Assembly (NCBI GenBank): GCA_009692505.1
Contig: SHZC01000014.1
Coordinates: 1-42,860, forward strand
DNA length: 42,860 bases
Direction: 5' to 3'
Source of the DNA: Myxococcales bacterium
Lineage (GTDB): Bacteria > Myxococcota_A > Bradymonadia > UBA7976 > UBA1532
This document shows, piece by piece, positions 1 through 9,311 of the stretch. Under the pieces are notes generated by a model. That model saw nothing but the letters and a program-made list of their open reading frames with translations, was not told where the DNA came from and ran no database searches. The position numbers were made by a program, and so were the translations under genes. Position 1 is the stretch's first letter. Each line of letters opens with the position of its first letter.

Positions 1-2
1 CC

Positions 3-1433
3 CCGGTCGGCGGCGAGGAGCCCCCGGTTGGCGGACAACCGGGCAACCCCTGCGATGGCATGAGCTGCCCCGTCGGCGAGCGCTGCGTTGAAGGCGAGTG
101 CGTCTCGAACAGAGGAGGTGAGATCGCCGGTCCTTGCACCGACGACGCGCAGTGCCCGGACATGGACTGCACCACCGAGGTCGAGAGCGAGGGCGGGACG
201 CCGGGTGGCTTTTGCCGCAGCGACTGCCGCAGCGATCGGGACTGTGGTGCCGGGCTGCGCTGCTTGGCCGCGGGTCAGGCGACGATCTGCTTCGCGAGCT
301 GCGAGGACACCTCCGACTGCCGCGATGGCTGGACTTGCGCCGAGCTCGGTGATGGCACCGGTGGAGCCTGCTCTCCCGACTGCCGCGTCGTCGGCTGCGG
401 CCGCGGCCAGGTCTGCAACGACAACACCGGGATGTGCGACCTCGGCTGCCCCTACGCCTGCGACCCTGGCGAGGAGTGCAGCGTCGGTCACTGCGTGCGC
501 CTCGACGGCTCCTGCACGACCAGCTATCACTGCGCGGCGGACACCGAGGAGTGCCACGAGGGCCGCTGCGGACCTGTGCAGTTCACCGATTGCACGGCCG
601 ATCCGGCCGCCTGCTCCCCGTCGCAGACCTGCGTCAACGCCGGGATGAGCTCCATCTGCCTTTATTCCTGCGCCGACGACACCGGCTGCCCCGCCGACCA
701 GATCTGCTTGGCCGATCTCGCTGTCTGCTACTACGCCTTCTGCGGGCCCGGCGACGCGATGAGGCCGGCCAACGGCGAAGTCTTCGGGGCGTGTGCCGCC
801 GGCGGTCAGCAGCAGTGGGAGGGCACTTGCCTGCCGCTCGCAGTGGGCACCAATCTTCCGGGCATCTGCCTCGAGGCCGGCAACGTGGCGGAGGGTCAGG
901 CCTGTAACGATCAGTCCAATGGCCGTGATGTGGCGGCGCGCAATGAGCAGTGCGGCTCGGGCATGTTGTGCATGGACGACCCCGATGATCCGCTCGATCC
1001 CGATCAGCGCTGGAACAATACGGGGATCTGCTCCGAGATGTGCGACCCGCGGCAAGGTGCCTGTGATGGAGGCCAGTCCTGCATCGACTTCTCCCAGGGA
1101 GACGACCCCCAGACGCTGGACTTCGACGAGACGCGCGTCCTCGGGAGCTGCCGGACCTCGGACTGTAGCGCGGGCACGGGGGGCGCCCCTTGCGGCCCAG
1201 GTCGCCAGTGCCGGCCCTTCGGCCTTATCGACGATCTCGGCGCCTGTGGACCGGCCGGCGTGGCCGCGGCCAATGAGGCCTGTCGCACGAACGTGGACTG
1301 CGCCGACGAGGTCTTCTGTGGGGATCCGGGCGGCGGCAACATCTGTATCAAGACCTGCGATGAGCAGAATCCGGACTGCCCCGAGGGCACGATGTGCGTC
1401 AACAACGGCTGGGGATACGCGCTCTGCCTTTGA
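3..1433 (+). CDS. Cysteine-rich secreted protein, 5' end outside window
   Basis: The reading frame is open to the left edge of the window, so the N-terminus and any signal peptide are missing. A Pro/Gly-rich linker precedes the first internal Met at base 60, which is therefore not necessarily the start. The visible 450-plus residues are a string of roughly 30-45-residue units, each with four to eight cysteines in EGF-like or Dickkopf-like spacing, with many CxxG and CxDDxxC patterns. Such proteins are typically exported and disulfide-bonded, and they are abundant in Myxococcota as surface or secreted proteins of unknown role. No catalytic motif is visible. It ends 74 bases before the convergent gene at 1508 and shares a bidirectional terminator with it. 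I can support secretion and the disulfide-rich fold class, but not a function. Confidence 0.8.
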   Translation, partial: PVGGEEPPVGGQPGNPCDGMSCPVGERCVEGECVSNRGGEIAGPCTDDAQCPDMDCTTEVESEGGTPGGFCRSDCRSDRDCGAGLRCLAAGQATICFASCEDTSDCRDGWTCAELGDGTGGACSPDCRVVGCGRGQVCNDNTGMCDLGCPYACDPGEECSVGHCVRLDGSCTTSYHCAADTEECHEGRCGPVQFTDCTADPAACSPSQTCVNAGMSSICLYSCADDTGCPADQICLADLAVCYYAFCGPGDAMRPANGEVFGACAAGGQQQWEGTCLPLAVGTNLPGICLEAGNVAEGQACNDQSNGRDVAARNEQCGSGMLCMDDPDDPLDPDQRWNNTGICSEMCDPRQGACDGGQSCIDFSQGDDPQTLDFDETRVLGSCRTSDCSAGTGGAPCGPGRQCRPFGLIDDLGACGPAGVAAANEACRTNVDCADEVFCGDPGGGNICIKTCDEQNPDCPEGTMCVNNGWGYALCL

Positions 1434-1455
1434 GCTTACGCGGAGCCCAAAAAAA

Positions 1456-1490
1456 ACGGCCGGTGGCAATCGCCCCGGCCGTCTCTTTTT
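1456..1490. terminator. Bidirectional intrinsic terminator
   Basis: An 8-bp perfect stem (ACGGCCGG at 1456-1463 with CCGGCCGT at 1475-1482) contains an inner GGC/GCC extension. It is flanked by an A-run on the left and a T-run on the right, so it can stop transcription of both convergent genes (ending at 1433 and 1508). Confidence 0.85.
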
Positions 1491-1507
1491 GAACCGCAGG
1501 TCGCGGC

Positions 1508-2329
1508 TCAGTTCTCGTCGAGATCCACCGTGAGCTTCGGCCCCTTGTCTGGGGTCGTCGTGGCCTTCGGTCCGCCCTTGCCGCCCGTTCGCTTCGGACC
1601 CTTACGCACGGCCTCCGAGACGGGGGCTGCGGCGACGAGGACCGGCGCCGGTGCCTGCGTGACGGGCGCGAACGTCGGCGGCGGAGGCGGCGCCGACACG
1701 ACTACGATGGCGGGCTGGAGCTGCTGGATCGGCGGAGGCACCGACTCCTTGCTCATGATGAGCACGATGAAGACGCCGGTGACGCAGAGCACGGGAAGTC
1801 CGACCACCGTGAGGTAGAAAGACGCGCTGCGACCAGCCGGGGCCGTCGGCATGAGAACCTGCGGCGCGGGCAGGGCGTGGCTGACGACGGCAGGGGTCAT
1901 GAGGACTTCGACCCGCGCCGGCTCCTCGATGATCTCACCCCGGGCACGTCGCTCTTCGATGTCAAGCTGTCGCGTGCGAGCGGCGCGTTCGTCGTCCGCG
2001 GCGCGCCGCCGAGCCTGTTCCGCGGCGATTCGAGCTTCAATCTCGAATCGCTGCAAGGTCGAGGTCTCAAGCACCTTGCGGGCCTCCACCTCGGCCGTCA
2101 CCAGCCTCTCGGCATCGAGACGGCTCGACTCGGCCGCGGCGTCCTCGTTCATCAACGACCGGAGGTCGCCGAGCAGGGACTCCCGGTCATCGCTCGTGGG
2201 TGCCGGGGCTCGTCGGGCGGCGACGGGCGCGACCTTTGGGCGGGCCGGGGCTTCCGGCTCGTCGGCGGTGATGTCCTTCAGCTCTTTGAGGCTGAAGAGG
2301 ACTGAGTTTTCCTTACGGTCAGCGGCCAT
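1508..2329 (-). CDS. ENSVLFSL-motif single-pass membrane protein
   Basis: The protein of 273 residues begins MAADRKENSVLFSLKEL. The ENSVLFSL segment is a recurring N-terminal motif in Myxococcota proteins of unknown function. A Pro/Ala linker follows, then a long charged helix rich in Arg, Glu and Ala (about residues 70-150, probable coiled coil), then one hydrophobic segment (SFYLTVVGLPVLCVTGVFIV, about residues 170-195). A Pro/Val-rich tail ends in a Lys/Gly-rich and then acidic stretch. The frame continues upstream to 2380, but I chose the ATG at 2329 because the motif lies at its N-terminus in comparable proteins. The likely topology is a cytoplasmic coiled coil, one membrane pass and a Pro-rich extracytoplasmic tail, which could be a signalling or envelope-spanning adaptor. 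The function is unknown. Confidence 0.8.
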   Translation of the reverse strand: MAADRKENSVLFSLKELKDITADEPEAPARPKVAPVAARRAPAPTSDDRESLLGDLRSLMNEDAAAESSRLDAERLVTAEVEARKVLETSTLQRFEIEARIAAEQARRRAADDERAARTRQLDIEERRARGEIIEEPARVEVLMTPAVVSHALPAPQVLMPTAPAGRSASFYLTVVGLPVLCVTGVFIVLIMSKESVPPPIQQLQPAIVVVSAPPPPPTFAPVTQAPAPVLVAAAPVSEAVRKGPKRTGGKGGPKATTTPDKGPKLTVDLDEN

Positions 2330-2468
2330 CGTCGTCTCACGTGCTCCGCCGTTCATGCGGCCGCCGGTAGAGTAGGCCACCGCTCCGAGGGGGTCAAGCC
2401 GCGGGCATAACGGGGGTGGGGGCTGGAATTCATGGGCAATCCTCTCCGGGTCGCGGATACTTCAGGCC

Positions 2469-3122
2469 ATGGAAACGCCCACGCGCCGCCCTGGCAAAGT
2501 CGTCTGCATTGGCCGCAACTACCGAGAACACGCAGCCGAGCTTGGTAACGCCGTGCCGACGGCCCCGATCTTTTTTTTGAAGCCGACGACCTCGGTCATC
2601 TCCGATGGGCACACGATCCGTCTGCCGCCGCAGAGCGCGGAGGTCCACTACGAGGCCGAGCTCGCGCTGATCATCGGACGCCGAGCGACGTGCGTGCCCG
2701 AGGCGTCCGCGCTCGATTATGTTTCGGGTTATGCGGTGCTCAACGACGTGACCGCGCGCGATCTACAGCGGGCCGACAATCGGTTCACGCGGGCCAAGGG
2801 GTTCGACACCTTCTGCCCGATCTCCCACGCCGAGCTGTCCACGCCCCCGCCGACGGGCGCGCGCATCCAGTGTTACGTCGACGGTGTGCGCAAGCAGGAC
2901 GCCAGCCTCACGGACATGGTGTTTCCACCGGCTTTTCTGCTCGCCTACGTCAGCGAGCACATGACCCTCGAGCCGGGTGACATCATCGCCACGGGCACGC
3001 CCTCAGGGGTGGGCCCCCTCCGAGCAGGGCAGCACGTCGAGGTGCGCCTCGTGGACGCGACTGGCACGGCCCTTTTGTCGATCGTCAATCCGGTTGACCA
3101 CCGCCGGTTGACCATCGTGTGA
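2469..3122 (+). CDS. Fumarylacetoacetate hydrolase family protein (acylpyruvase-like)
   Basis: The 217 residues match the short, single-domain FAH fold of acylpyruvases and oxaloacetate decarboxylases (FAHD1-like), which cleave or decarboxylate 2-oxo acids using a divalent metal. The opening KVVCIGRNYREHAAELGN, the metal-site pattern HYEAEL (Glu62 and Glu64) and the later NDVTARDLQ (Asp93) are family hallmarks. So are the FDTFCPIS region and the C-terminal GTPSGVGPL glycine loop. The length agrees with the roughly 200-220 residues of this subfamily. It stands alone between two minus-strand genes, so the context gives no pathway. The precise substrate cannot be read from the sequence. Confidence 0.92.
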   Translation: METPTRRPGKVVCIGRNYREHAAELGNAVPTAPIFFLKPTTSVISDGHTIRLPPQSAEVHYEAELALIIGRRATCVPEASALDYVSGYAVLNDVTARDLQRADNRFTRAKGFDTFCPISHAELSTPPPTGARIQCYVDGVRKQDASLTDMVFPPAFLLAYVSEHMTLEPGDIIATGTPSGVGPLRAGQHVEVRLVDATGTALLSIVNPVDHRRLTIV

Positions 3123-3474
3123 ACGCGAAACGAGAAGGGTGACTGCCTTAGCCCAGTCGATGGACGGCGGCGACGAGATGAATCCATCGAACCGACCCGA
3201 AGGGGCGCCTCGAACACGGGAATGCAGGGCCGCGAGCGCTACGTCGGTTGCCGCGCCATGCCGAAGCAGGCGAGGCCACGCAGCCCTCGAACAACACGCT
3301 GCGGCGCGAACGCGGAGCACATCTTCAAGGTCGATTCGACCGCACGCTTCGTCACTTGGCCTCCGGACCCACAGGACCGACACCCACCAGCTTCTCGCGT
3401 CGCGCTCACACGACGGACTTTCAAGGAACGAAGGTCAACTATTGTCCTCCGCCCGCTGAAGTCAACCTAGGTGG
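3123..3474. other. Intergenic stretch without supported gene
   Basis: These 352 bases lie between two genes that converge on them. Short open frames exist on both strands, but none has a convincing ribosome binding site, domain or compositional support. I see no strong terminator hairpin. GTCAAC occurs three times near the right end (about 3436, 3462 and 3474), which may be chance. Confidence 0.5.
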
Positions 3475-4890
3475 TCAACGAAAGCGGTAACCGAGCCCTG
3501 CGGTCGCGCCGATAGGCCGGCCAAGGTCAAGCTCGGTGGTCTCGAAGAAGTACTCCGACCCGCTGAAACGCAACGCGAAGTAGAGGTCGTCAACGAGGTT
3601 GACCGAGGCTCCGGCCGTCAGCCCGATCCCGGCCACGATGGCCCCTTCGGTCGCGTCTACGCTGGACGGCGGGCAGCCGTCATAGCCTCTGCCGTCTTCG
3701 GGGACGAAGTGCTTGCAGGCAGAGTCGGTCGTCGTGATGACCCGCCCGATGGACGCCACCTCGCCCCCCAAGTGACTCTCGAAGCGAAAGGGGCCGGCCT
3801 CAAAGTGGGCGCCGGCGCCGACGAGCCCGCGAAACGTCAGGACGTCGACGCGGAGGTGCTCCTCCCGGTCTCGACCGCTGTTGGTGAGCTGAAGCCCGAG
3901 CTCCATCGACATGTTCTTCGCCAAGAGGTACGAGACGTCGAGTGCCGCCCCCACGTTGCCGAAGACCTCGAGGGGGTTCTCGGCGAAGATGAAATAGGCG
4001 TACCCCACGTCGACGCGCGCGAGGTCTCTGGCCGTGCGTCGGGTGCTCGGCTCCTGACCGAAAGGCAGGCAGGCCCAGACCCGGCTCGCGAGTCGGCTCG
4101 GGGCATCAGGTCGGTCGAGGGCCTCGGTCTCCTGGGTGACGCTGCCCGTGGGTGAGACGATGGTGGCCTCGATGGACTCCGGGTGATCGGTCGTGGCCGG
4201 CACGAGGCGCGACCGCACGATGTAGACACCCAGGCGGCGCGCGTCCTCCAGGACGGACGGAGGGACGGCAGGGACCTTCCTGAGCTCGTCGAGCAAGTCG
4301 AGTCGGGCCCTCTCCAACGCGGCAATCGACTCGGCACGGTCGAAGTCGGGCCGGAGTCGTATGCGCGGATCGGCGCGCAGCGCGGCGACAAAGGCCGGGC
4401 CCGCGTCGGCGACCTCCGTCTTCTCCAGCAAAGCGAGTCCGCGAGTCAGCTCGATGCGGGCCACCGACCGGGGATCATCGAGCTGGTGATCGAGCTGGGC
4501 GTAAAGCTTGGCGGCCTCGCGAAGGTGGCGAATCGTGGCGTCGAGTCGGACCTGCTTGAAGTCCTCCAGACCCAGGGCTGCTTGGCTGCGGGCAAACGCC
4601 AGCTTCTCCGCAAAGCCGGGCTTGGAGCGGGCGCGCGCGCGGACGTTGGCAGGCAGGGAGACGAGCAGGTTCTTCCGGGCGACGAGCTCCTCGACGAAGA
4701 TCTCGAACGCCGGCGCGGGGGCGGCACCCTTGACTTCGATCGGCGACAGGAGGGGCCGGAGATCGAGCAAGGGATGAAGGTGCACGGGGGTGCGCCGAAA
4801 CTCGGCGGGCAGGCCCTCGTTGAGGCGTCGGGCGTCGCTCTGCGGGGCGGAGAGGCTACTTCCGGGCATGAAGATGAGCAGCGCGAACAT
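3475..4890 (-). CDS. Helical-repeat plus outer-membrane beta-barrel protein
   Basis: The start at 4890 gives a 471-residue protein opening with a short signal-like segment (MFALLIFMPGSSLSA). It follows a GAGGTG ribosome site and leaves 44 bases to the upstream lipoprotein gene. The frame runs further upstream but would then overlap that gene in a shadow frame. Residues of about 20-250 are helical and resemble a TPR-like periplasmic region, with an Asp-rich segment on processing of radial repeats (ALEKTEVADAGPAFVAALRAD). From about residue 290 to the end, alternating hydrophobic/polar strands with many Gly, Tyr and Phe residues, ending in GYRFR, look like a transmembrane beta-barrel. It is the last gene of the kinase/FHA-regulator operon. 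The function is unknown; it is probably an envelope component controlled by that module. Confidence 0.72.
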   Translation of the reverse strand: MFALLIFMPGSSLSAPQSDARRLNEGLPAEFRRTPVHLHPLLDLRPLLSPIEVKGAAPAPAFEIFVEELVARKNLLVSLPANVRARARSKPGFAEKLAFARSQAALGLEDFKQVRLDATIRHLREAAKLYAQLDHQLDDPRSVARIELTRGLALLEKTEVADAGPAFVAALRADPRIRLRPDFDRAESIAALERARLDLLDELRKVPAVPPSVLEDARRLGVYIVRSRLVPATTDHPESIEATIVSPTGSVTQETEALDRPDAPSRLASRVWACLPFGQEPSTRRTARDLARVDVGYAYFIFAENPLEVFGNVGAALDVSYLLAKNMSMELGLQLTNSGRDREEHLRVDVLTFRGLVGAGAHFEAGPFRFESHLGGEVASIGRVITTTDSACKHFVPEDGRGYDGCPPSSVDATEGAIVAGIGLTAGASVNLVDDLYFALRFSGSEYFFETTELDLGRPIGATAGLGYRFR

Positions 4891-4934
4891 CACCTCGAGG
4901 AAGGGCGCCAGGAGGCTGTTCTGGTAACCCGCTC

Positions 4935-5480
4935 TCAATCGCCGCTCCCAGCGTCCGGCTCGAGCCTGGACTCGCAGGCCTCGTCCGCCAAGCAGGTCCG
5001 CCGCACGCGCCCGCTCTTGGGGACGAAGTCGAAGGTGCCCAAGCTCTGCCCATCGCAGGCCAGCTCGCCTTGAAGCCGGTCCTCGTCCCCGTCGAGCGTG
5101 AAGGACAGCGCGCGGCAGGGGGGATCGGCGATCGCTGAGCGACAGGTGGCGGAGTCGAACAGCGCGCCTTCGGCCGGCAGGCCATGGGCGCACGGCCCCT
5201 CGAGCTCGACGCGGAACCCGATGCTCCCGTCGCGAACCCGTCCCCCATCGATGACAAAACAGCCACACTCGTCGCGGCTATCAAAGTCACCGAGGCCCGC
5301 TCCCGCCTTCAAGTACCGGACGGCCAGCCCCGTCACGTCATCGCCGTAGCGACCGAGGTGCAGCGCGAAGACGAACTCGGAGCCGAGGCACGTCAGCGAG
5401 TCCGTCTCGCAGTCCTGCTGCCAGACCCCGGAGAAGCCGCGCTCGGGCCCGCAGGACAAGAGCAAGGGCGCTACCGCCAT
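4935..5480 (-). CDS. Small predicted lipoprotein
   Basis: From the ATG at 5480 the protein has 181 residues and begins MAVAPLLLSCGPE, with a lipobox-like LLSC. The mature part is a compact Cys-containing domain (FSGVWQQDCETDSLTCLGS and further paired cysteines) with alternating strands, suggesting a disulfide-stabilised beta-sandwich. The open frame continues to a TTG at 5570, and the basic residues RRPSRW lie just upstream of the chosen Met. A longer form with a positively charged n-region is therefore possible, and the start is uncertain. It sits between the FHA sigma-54 activator (120 bases upstream) and the beta-barrel gene, all on the same strand. No family is recognised. Confidence 0.65.
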   Translation of the reverse strand: MAVAPLLLSCGPERGFSGVWQQDCETDSLTCLGSEFVFALHLGRYGDDVTGLAVRYLKAGAGLGDFDSRDECGCFVIDGGRVRDGSIGFRVELEGPCAHGLPAEGALFDSATCRSAIADPPCRALSFTLDGDEDRLQGELACDGQSLGTFDFVPKSGRVRRTCLADEACESRLEPDAGSGD

Positions 5481-5599
5481 GACCCATCGCGAGGGGCGCC
5501 TCAGTTCAAAGGCTATATGAGAAAGCAGCACGGCAGGCAAAGCCTCGCACCTTTGCCTCGCGGGAACCAAAAGGAAAGCGTCGGCCGGCCAAGGCCCCG

Positions 5600-7039
5600 T
5601 CAGGGACCGTCGTCTGGCGCGTCGTCCGGGCCATCGTCACTTGCGCCTCGGAGGTTGAGCTTCTTGAGGAGATACTCCGCGCTCTTGCGATGAATCCCGG
5701 CTACGCGCGCCGCCGCGCTGATGTTGCCTCGGGTCCGGTCGAGGAGACGGGACCAGTAAGCGCGCTCGAAGGTGTCGATGAGCCTCGCCTTGGCGTCCTT
5801 GAAGGGCAAGGAGTCGTCGAACTCGGCGACCGCCGGTCCCGTCACGGCCATGGCTCGGACGGGCGACTCGTCTGCGGCGGGCTGGTCACCGGAGCGTGTA
5901 TCCCCGAAAGTCGGGGGCAGGAGAAACTTCGTCTCCAGTCGATTACCCGTCGTGAGCATCGAGGCGCGCTCCACGAAGTTTCGGAGCTCGCGAATGTTGC
6001 CGGGCCAGCGATGTTTCTGGAGCTTGACGATGGTGTCGTAGCCGACCTGCACCGGCTCGGCACCCGCAGGCGTGAGGTCCGAAACGAAGTGCGCGACCAG
6101 GAGCGGGATGTCCTCGACGCGGCGGCGGAGCGGCGGGAGGATCAGGCGGATGACCGCCAGTCGATAGTAGAGGTCCTGGCGGAAGTGGCCGGCTTCGACC
6201 TCCTTCTCCAGGTTCCGGTTGGTCGCGGCCACGATGCGGGCGTTGAGCTTAACCGACTTGTCTCCACCCACGGGCTTGATCTCCCGTTGCTCGAGCGCGC
6301 GGAGCAGCTTGGGCTGAAGGTCGAGCGGCAGCTCACCGATCTCGTCGAGGAGCAAGGTCCCCCCGGCGGCGCGCTCGAAGGCGCCGGCGCGGTTGGCGGT
6401 GGCCCCGGTGAACGCGCCCTTCACATGGCCGAAGAGCTCGCTCTCGATGAGGTTGGCCGCGACCGCCGAGCAGTCGAAGACCACGAGGGGTCCGTCGCGT
6501 CGCTTGTTCTGCTGGTGCAGCGCGTCGGCGATGAGCTCCTTGCCTGTGCCGCTCTCGCCCTCGACGAGCACGGTCAAGTCCGTCGGCGCGACGCGCTCGA
6601 GGATGGCGAAGATCTCCCGCATCGCCGCCGATCCACCGATGATCTTGCCGAACGTGTTCGAGCGCGACATCTCATACTCGACAGTCTCGGTGCCGGGTTG
6701 GAAACGGAGTCGATTGCCGCCCATCACCAGCAAACAGCCTGGCGTCAGGTAGGCGTCGCGCACCCGAAGGTCGCCGATGAGCGTCCCGTTCTTGCTGTCG
6801 TTGTCGATGAGGCGGTGACCGAGGGGGTCCACTTCGATGCGCGCATGAAAGCGGCTCGTGAGCCCGTCGTTGACCTCGAACTCGTTGTCCGGGCTCGTAC
6901 CGATTCGGAGGCAGCGAGCGCGCGTCGTCAGCTTCTTGCCACGGTCGGGGCCGTCCGTGACCTCGAGGGTGTATGAGCAGGCGCGCAGGCGCTCGACGTT
7001 CTCGTGCATCTGGGTACGGGTCACCGCCGCGTCGCTCAT
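5600..7039 (-). CDS. FHA-domain sigma-54-dependent transcriptional activator
   Basis: The 479 residues contain three domains. An N-terminal FHA domain (about 20-110; LRIGTSP, SRFHARI and DNDSKNGT motifs) binds phosphothreonine. An AAA+ sigma-54 interaction domain (about 135-365) has Walker A GESGTGKE, the sigma-54-contacting GAFTGA loop and Walker B LLLDEIG. A Fis-type helix-turn-helix lies at the end (GNISAAARVAGIHRKSAEYLLKK). It should hydrolyse ATP to remodel sigma-54 RNA polymerase at -24/-12 promoters. The FHA domain replaces the usual receiver domain, so the input is probably Ser/Thr phosphorylation. Its ATG overlaps the stop codon of the upstream kinase gene by four bases (ATGA), implying translational coupling and a kinase-to-regulator pathway. 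Target promoters are not identified in the window. Confidence 0.95.
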   Translation of the reverse strand: MSDAAVTRTQMHENVERLRACSYTLEVTDGPDRGKKLTTRARCLRIGTSPDNEFEVNDGLTSRFHARIEVDPLGHRLIDNDSKNGTLIGDLRVRDAYLTPGCLLVMGGNRLRFQPGTETVEYEMSRSNTFGKIIGGSAAMREIFAILERVAPTDLTVLVEGESGTGKELIADALHQQNKRRDGPLVVFDCSAVAANLIESELFGHVKGAFTGATANRAGAFERAAGGTLLLDEIGELPLDLQPKLLRALEQREIKPVGGDKSVKLNARIVAATNRNLEKEVEAGHFRQDLYYRLAVIRLILPPLRRRVEDIPLLVAHFVSDLTPAGAEPVQVGYDTIVKLQKHRWPGNIRELRNFVERASMLTTGNRLETKFLLPPTFGDTRSGDQPAADESPVRAMAVTGPAVAEFDDSLPFKDAKARLIDTFERAYWSRLLDRTRGNISAAARVAGIHRKSAEYLLKKLNLRGASDDGPDDAPDDGP

Positions 7040-9288
7040 GGAAGGGCCTCCTCATCGGGCTCGGTCTCGTCTTCGGGGCGCGTGAGATCCATCGGGGGCA
7101 GCTCCAGCGTCACGCCCGCCTCGACGGTGATCTTGCGCGTCGTCTCCCGATTCTGAAACCGGGCCATGAGCACGTGGTCGCCGGCCGGCACCGCCCGGGT
7201 CGTCAGGACGTGCGTGCCGAGGTCGCGGCCGTCCAGGACCAGGGTGCCGGCGGCGGGCGCGACCCGAACGCTGACGAAGCCGGGGGGCAGCGCCTCGAGG
7301 GTGACGAGCTCGGCTGTCGTCCCAAAGGCGTGAACTCTCAACGACTGCTCGCGGTGGCCCGAAAATCGAAAGACATAGGTCGTGTCGACCCTCGGGGCGG
7401 CGAGGCTTACGGGGGTGCGCCCGACGACTAAGGGGCCGGCGGTCACGGTCGCGCCCTCGGGAGAGCTCCGCAGCTCGAGGAGACGCGCTCGGTTCGCCGC
7501 TGCGGGCTCGAACCGTGCAGGCCCGGGGGCGGAGCCCGGGTCGACTCCGCTGGGCGGGGCCGGAACGGAGCCCACGATGGGCACGAGCTGCTCGATGAGG
7601 GTCCGGTCGTCGTTGAGCGTGAAGAGGTCATACGACTTGACCAAGGTCTGGTGGCCCTCGGCTTCGTAAACCACCTTGACCTTCTCGACGAGCTCGAGGT
7701 TCTGGGGCGTGCCCTGTGTGAAGGGCTCGGCCTTGCCCTCGACCACGACGCGGGTGTTCGCCGGCGTCGCCCGAAAGGTGACGAGCGTGACCTTGGGCTC
7801 GAGCGCGAGCACCACCGTGTTCTCCGAGGTCTTCACGCGAATGGCGGTCTTGCATCGGGGCTTGAAGTCCCGTGCCCGGGCGCAGACCTCCACCCTCGCG
7901 CCCACGCCAAACTCATCCGTATGATCGAAGGGCGCGCCATTGACGGTGAGCTCGACGTCCCTCGCTCTGACGGGCGTGACACTCACGTCGAGCGTGGCGA
8001 CACTGCTCGTCTGAAACCAGAGCACCGCCGAGACGACCGAAGTCAGGAGCACGCCCAAGGCAAACCAGAGCAGCCTTCGTCGGCGACGCTCCGGAGCGGA
8101 GGTGGCGGTTGACAGCACCGAGACCTGGCTCTGGGGCGACGAGAGGTGGCTCTGGGGCGTCGGGAGGTGGCTTTGGGGCGCCGCGCCCGGACCCGAGGCC
8201 GCAGCGAAGGCTGGCGTCCCGGCGCGGTGCTGCCCTGCGGGCCCCGTCGCGGTGCGGGTTTGACCGAGGCCCGCAGCACTTGGCGTGAGCGCGCCCAGCT
8301 GGAGCTTGAGGGCGTCGTCCATGGACCGCGGGCCCGGCTCCGACGCCGAAGGCACGACCCCCTCCGGGTAAAGCTCGGCCAGAAAGCGGCTCATCGAGCG
8401 CGCGTCGACCGGACTTCGGACGCCCGCGAGGTAGGTGGCGAGGGCGTGACGCAGGGCGCCGGCACTGTCGTAGCGTTCGGTGCGATCGGCGGCGAGCGCA
8501 AGCCCGAGGAGCTCGTCGAGGCGCGAGTCAAGCTCGGCCCGTTGGGTCGACGCCTTGGGAATTACGGCCACCCGGACGCGGCGCAGCGTCTCGGTCTCGG
8601 TCTCACCCTCGAAGGGCCGTACGCCCGTGAGCATTTCGTAGAGCACCAGGCCGCAGGAGAAGACGTCGGTCCGGGCATCGACGGAGACCCCCTCGGCCTG
8701 CTCGGGGCTCATGTAAATGAACTTGCCCTGCAAGGTGCCCGAGACGCTCTGATGGAGGCTGCCCCGAACGCGCGCGATGCCAAAGTCAACCAGCTTGACC
8801 TCCCCCGCAGCGCCGAGCACGACGTTGGAGGGGCTGATGTCCCGGTGCACGATGTTCAGCGGCAGCCCGTCGGTGCCGGTCTTGCGGTGCGCGTAGTCGA
8901 GCCCGTCGGCCATCTCTGCGGCCACCCACACGGCCAGGTCGATCGGAAACGGCCGGCGCTGCGACTTCGCGCGGGCGAGCACCGACTTGAGGTCCCGACC
9001 GGGCAGGTATTCCATGACGATGAAGAGCTCACCGCCTTCATCGGCCAACTCCAGCACCGGCACGATGTTGCCGTGATGAAGCTGGACCATGACGTTGGCT
9101 TCATCGATGAATTTGCTGACGAAGGACTGGTTCGAGGCGAGGTGCGGCAGGATGCGCTTGATCGCCACGGCCTTCGTGAAGTTGGCCGCGCCCTGAACCT
9201 CTCCGAGGTAGACCTCACCCATGCCGCCCACGGCGAGTCTGCGCTTGAGCAGGTAGCGACCGAGATGGCGCAGGGGCTCTTGAGACAT
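7036..9288 (-). CDS. Membrane Ser/Thr protein kinase with PEGA-like extracytoplasmic repeats
   Basis: The 750 residues start with a Hanks-type kinase domain (about 8-275): glycine loop LAVGGMGEVYLG, VAIK lysine, HRDISPSNVV catalytic loop, DFG in LVDFGIARV, and SPEQ. The Ser in place of Lys within HRDISPSN is common in myxobacterial kinases, although the general rule is HRDxK. A Pro/Ser/Gln-rich linker with SHLPTPQ-type repeats follows (about 330-395), then one membrane segment (LLWFALGVLLTSVVSAVLWF, about 402-422). The C-terminal part holds several PEGA-like beta repeats (for example SSPEGATVTAGPLVVGRTPV). The kinase therefore faces the cytoplasm and the PEGA-like part the periplasm. It is coupled to the FHA sigma-54 activator downstream, its most likely partner. 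Confidence 0.95.
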   Translation of the reverse strand: MSQEPLRHLGRYLLKRRLAVGGMGEVYLGEVQGAANFTKAVAIKRILPHLASNQSFVSKFIDEANVMVQLHHGNIVPVLELADEGGELFIVMEYLPGRDLKSVLARAKSQRRPFPIDLAVWVAAEMADGLDYAHRKTGTDGLPLNIVHRDISPSNVVLGAAGEVKLVDFGIARVRGSLHQSVSGTLQGKFIYMSPEQAEGVSVDARTDVFSCGLVLYEMLTGVRPFEGETETETLRRVRVAVIPKASTQRAELDSRLDELLGLALAADRTERYDSAGALRHALATYLAGVRSPVDARSMSRFLAELYPEGVVPSASEPGPRSMDDALKLQLGALTPSAAGLGQTRTATGPAGQHRAGTPAFAAASGPGAAPQSHLPTPQSHLSSPQSQVSVLSTATSAPERRRRRLLWFALGVLLTSVVSAVLWFQTSSVATLDVSVTPVRARDVELTVNGAPFDHTDEFGVGARVEVCARARDFKPRCKTAIRVKTSENTVVLALEPKVTLVTFRATPANTRVVVEGKAEPFTQGTPQNLELVEKVKVVYEAEGHQTLVKSYDLFTLNDDRTLIEQLVPIVGSVPAPPSGVDPGSAPGPARFEPAAANRARLLELRSSPEGATVTAGPLVVGRTPVSLAAPRVDTTYVFRFSGHREQSLRVHAFGTTAELVTLEALPPGFVSVRVAPAAGTLVLDGRDLGTHVLTTRAVPAGDHVLMARFQNRETTRKITVEAGVTLELPPMDLTRPEDETEPDEEALP

Positions 9289-9311
9289 AGGCTCGCGCCT
9301 CGATTTTCCGG

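Noticed and set aside
3222..3470. 82-residue plus-strand frame in the 3.1-3.5 kb gap
   Set aside because: The translation is Arg/Pro-rich shadow-like sequence with no ribosome site or motif.
4891..5268. N-terminal extension of the beta-barrel protein gene
   Set aside because: This part overlaps the lipoprotein gene in another frame and is Arg-rich shadow sequence; the ATG at 4890 gives a proper signal segment.
5690..6976. 428-residue open frame on the plus strand opposite the FHA sigma-54 activator
   Set aside because: It is antisense to a gene with intact FHA, AAA+ and Fis motifs; high GC content produces such long shadow frames. The translation has no recognisable domain.
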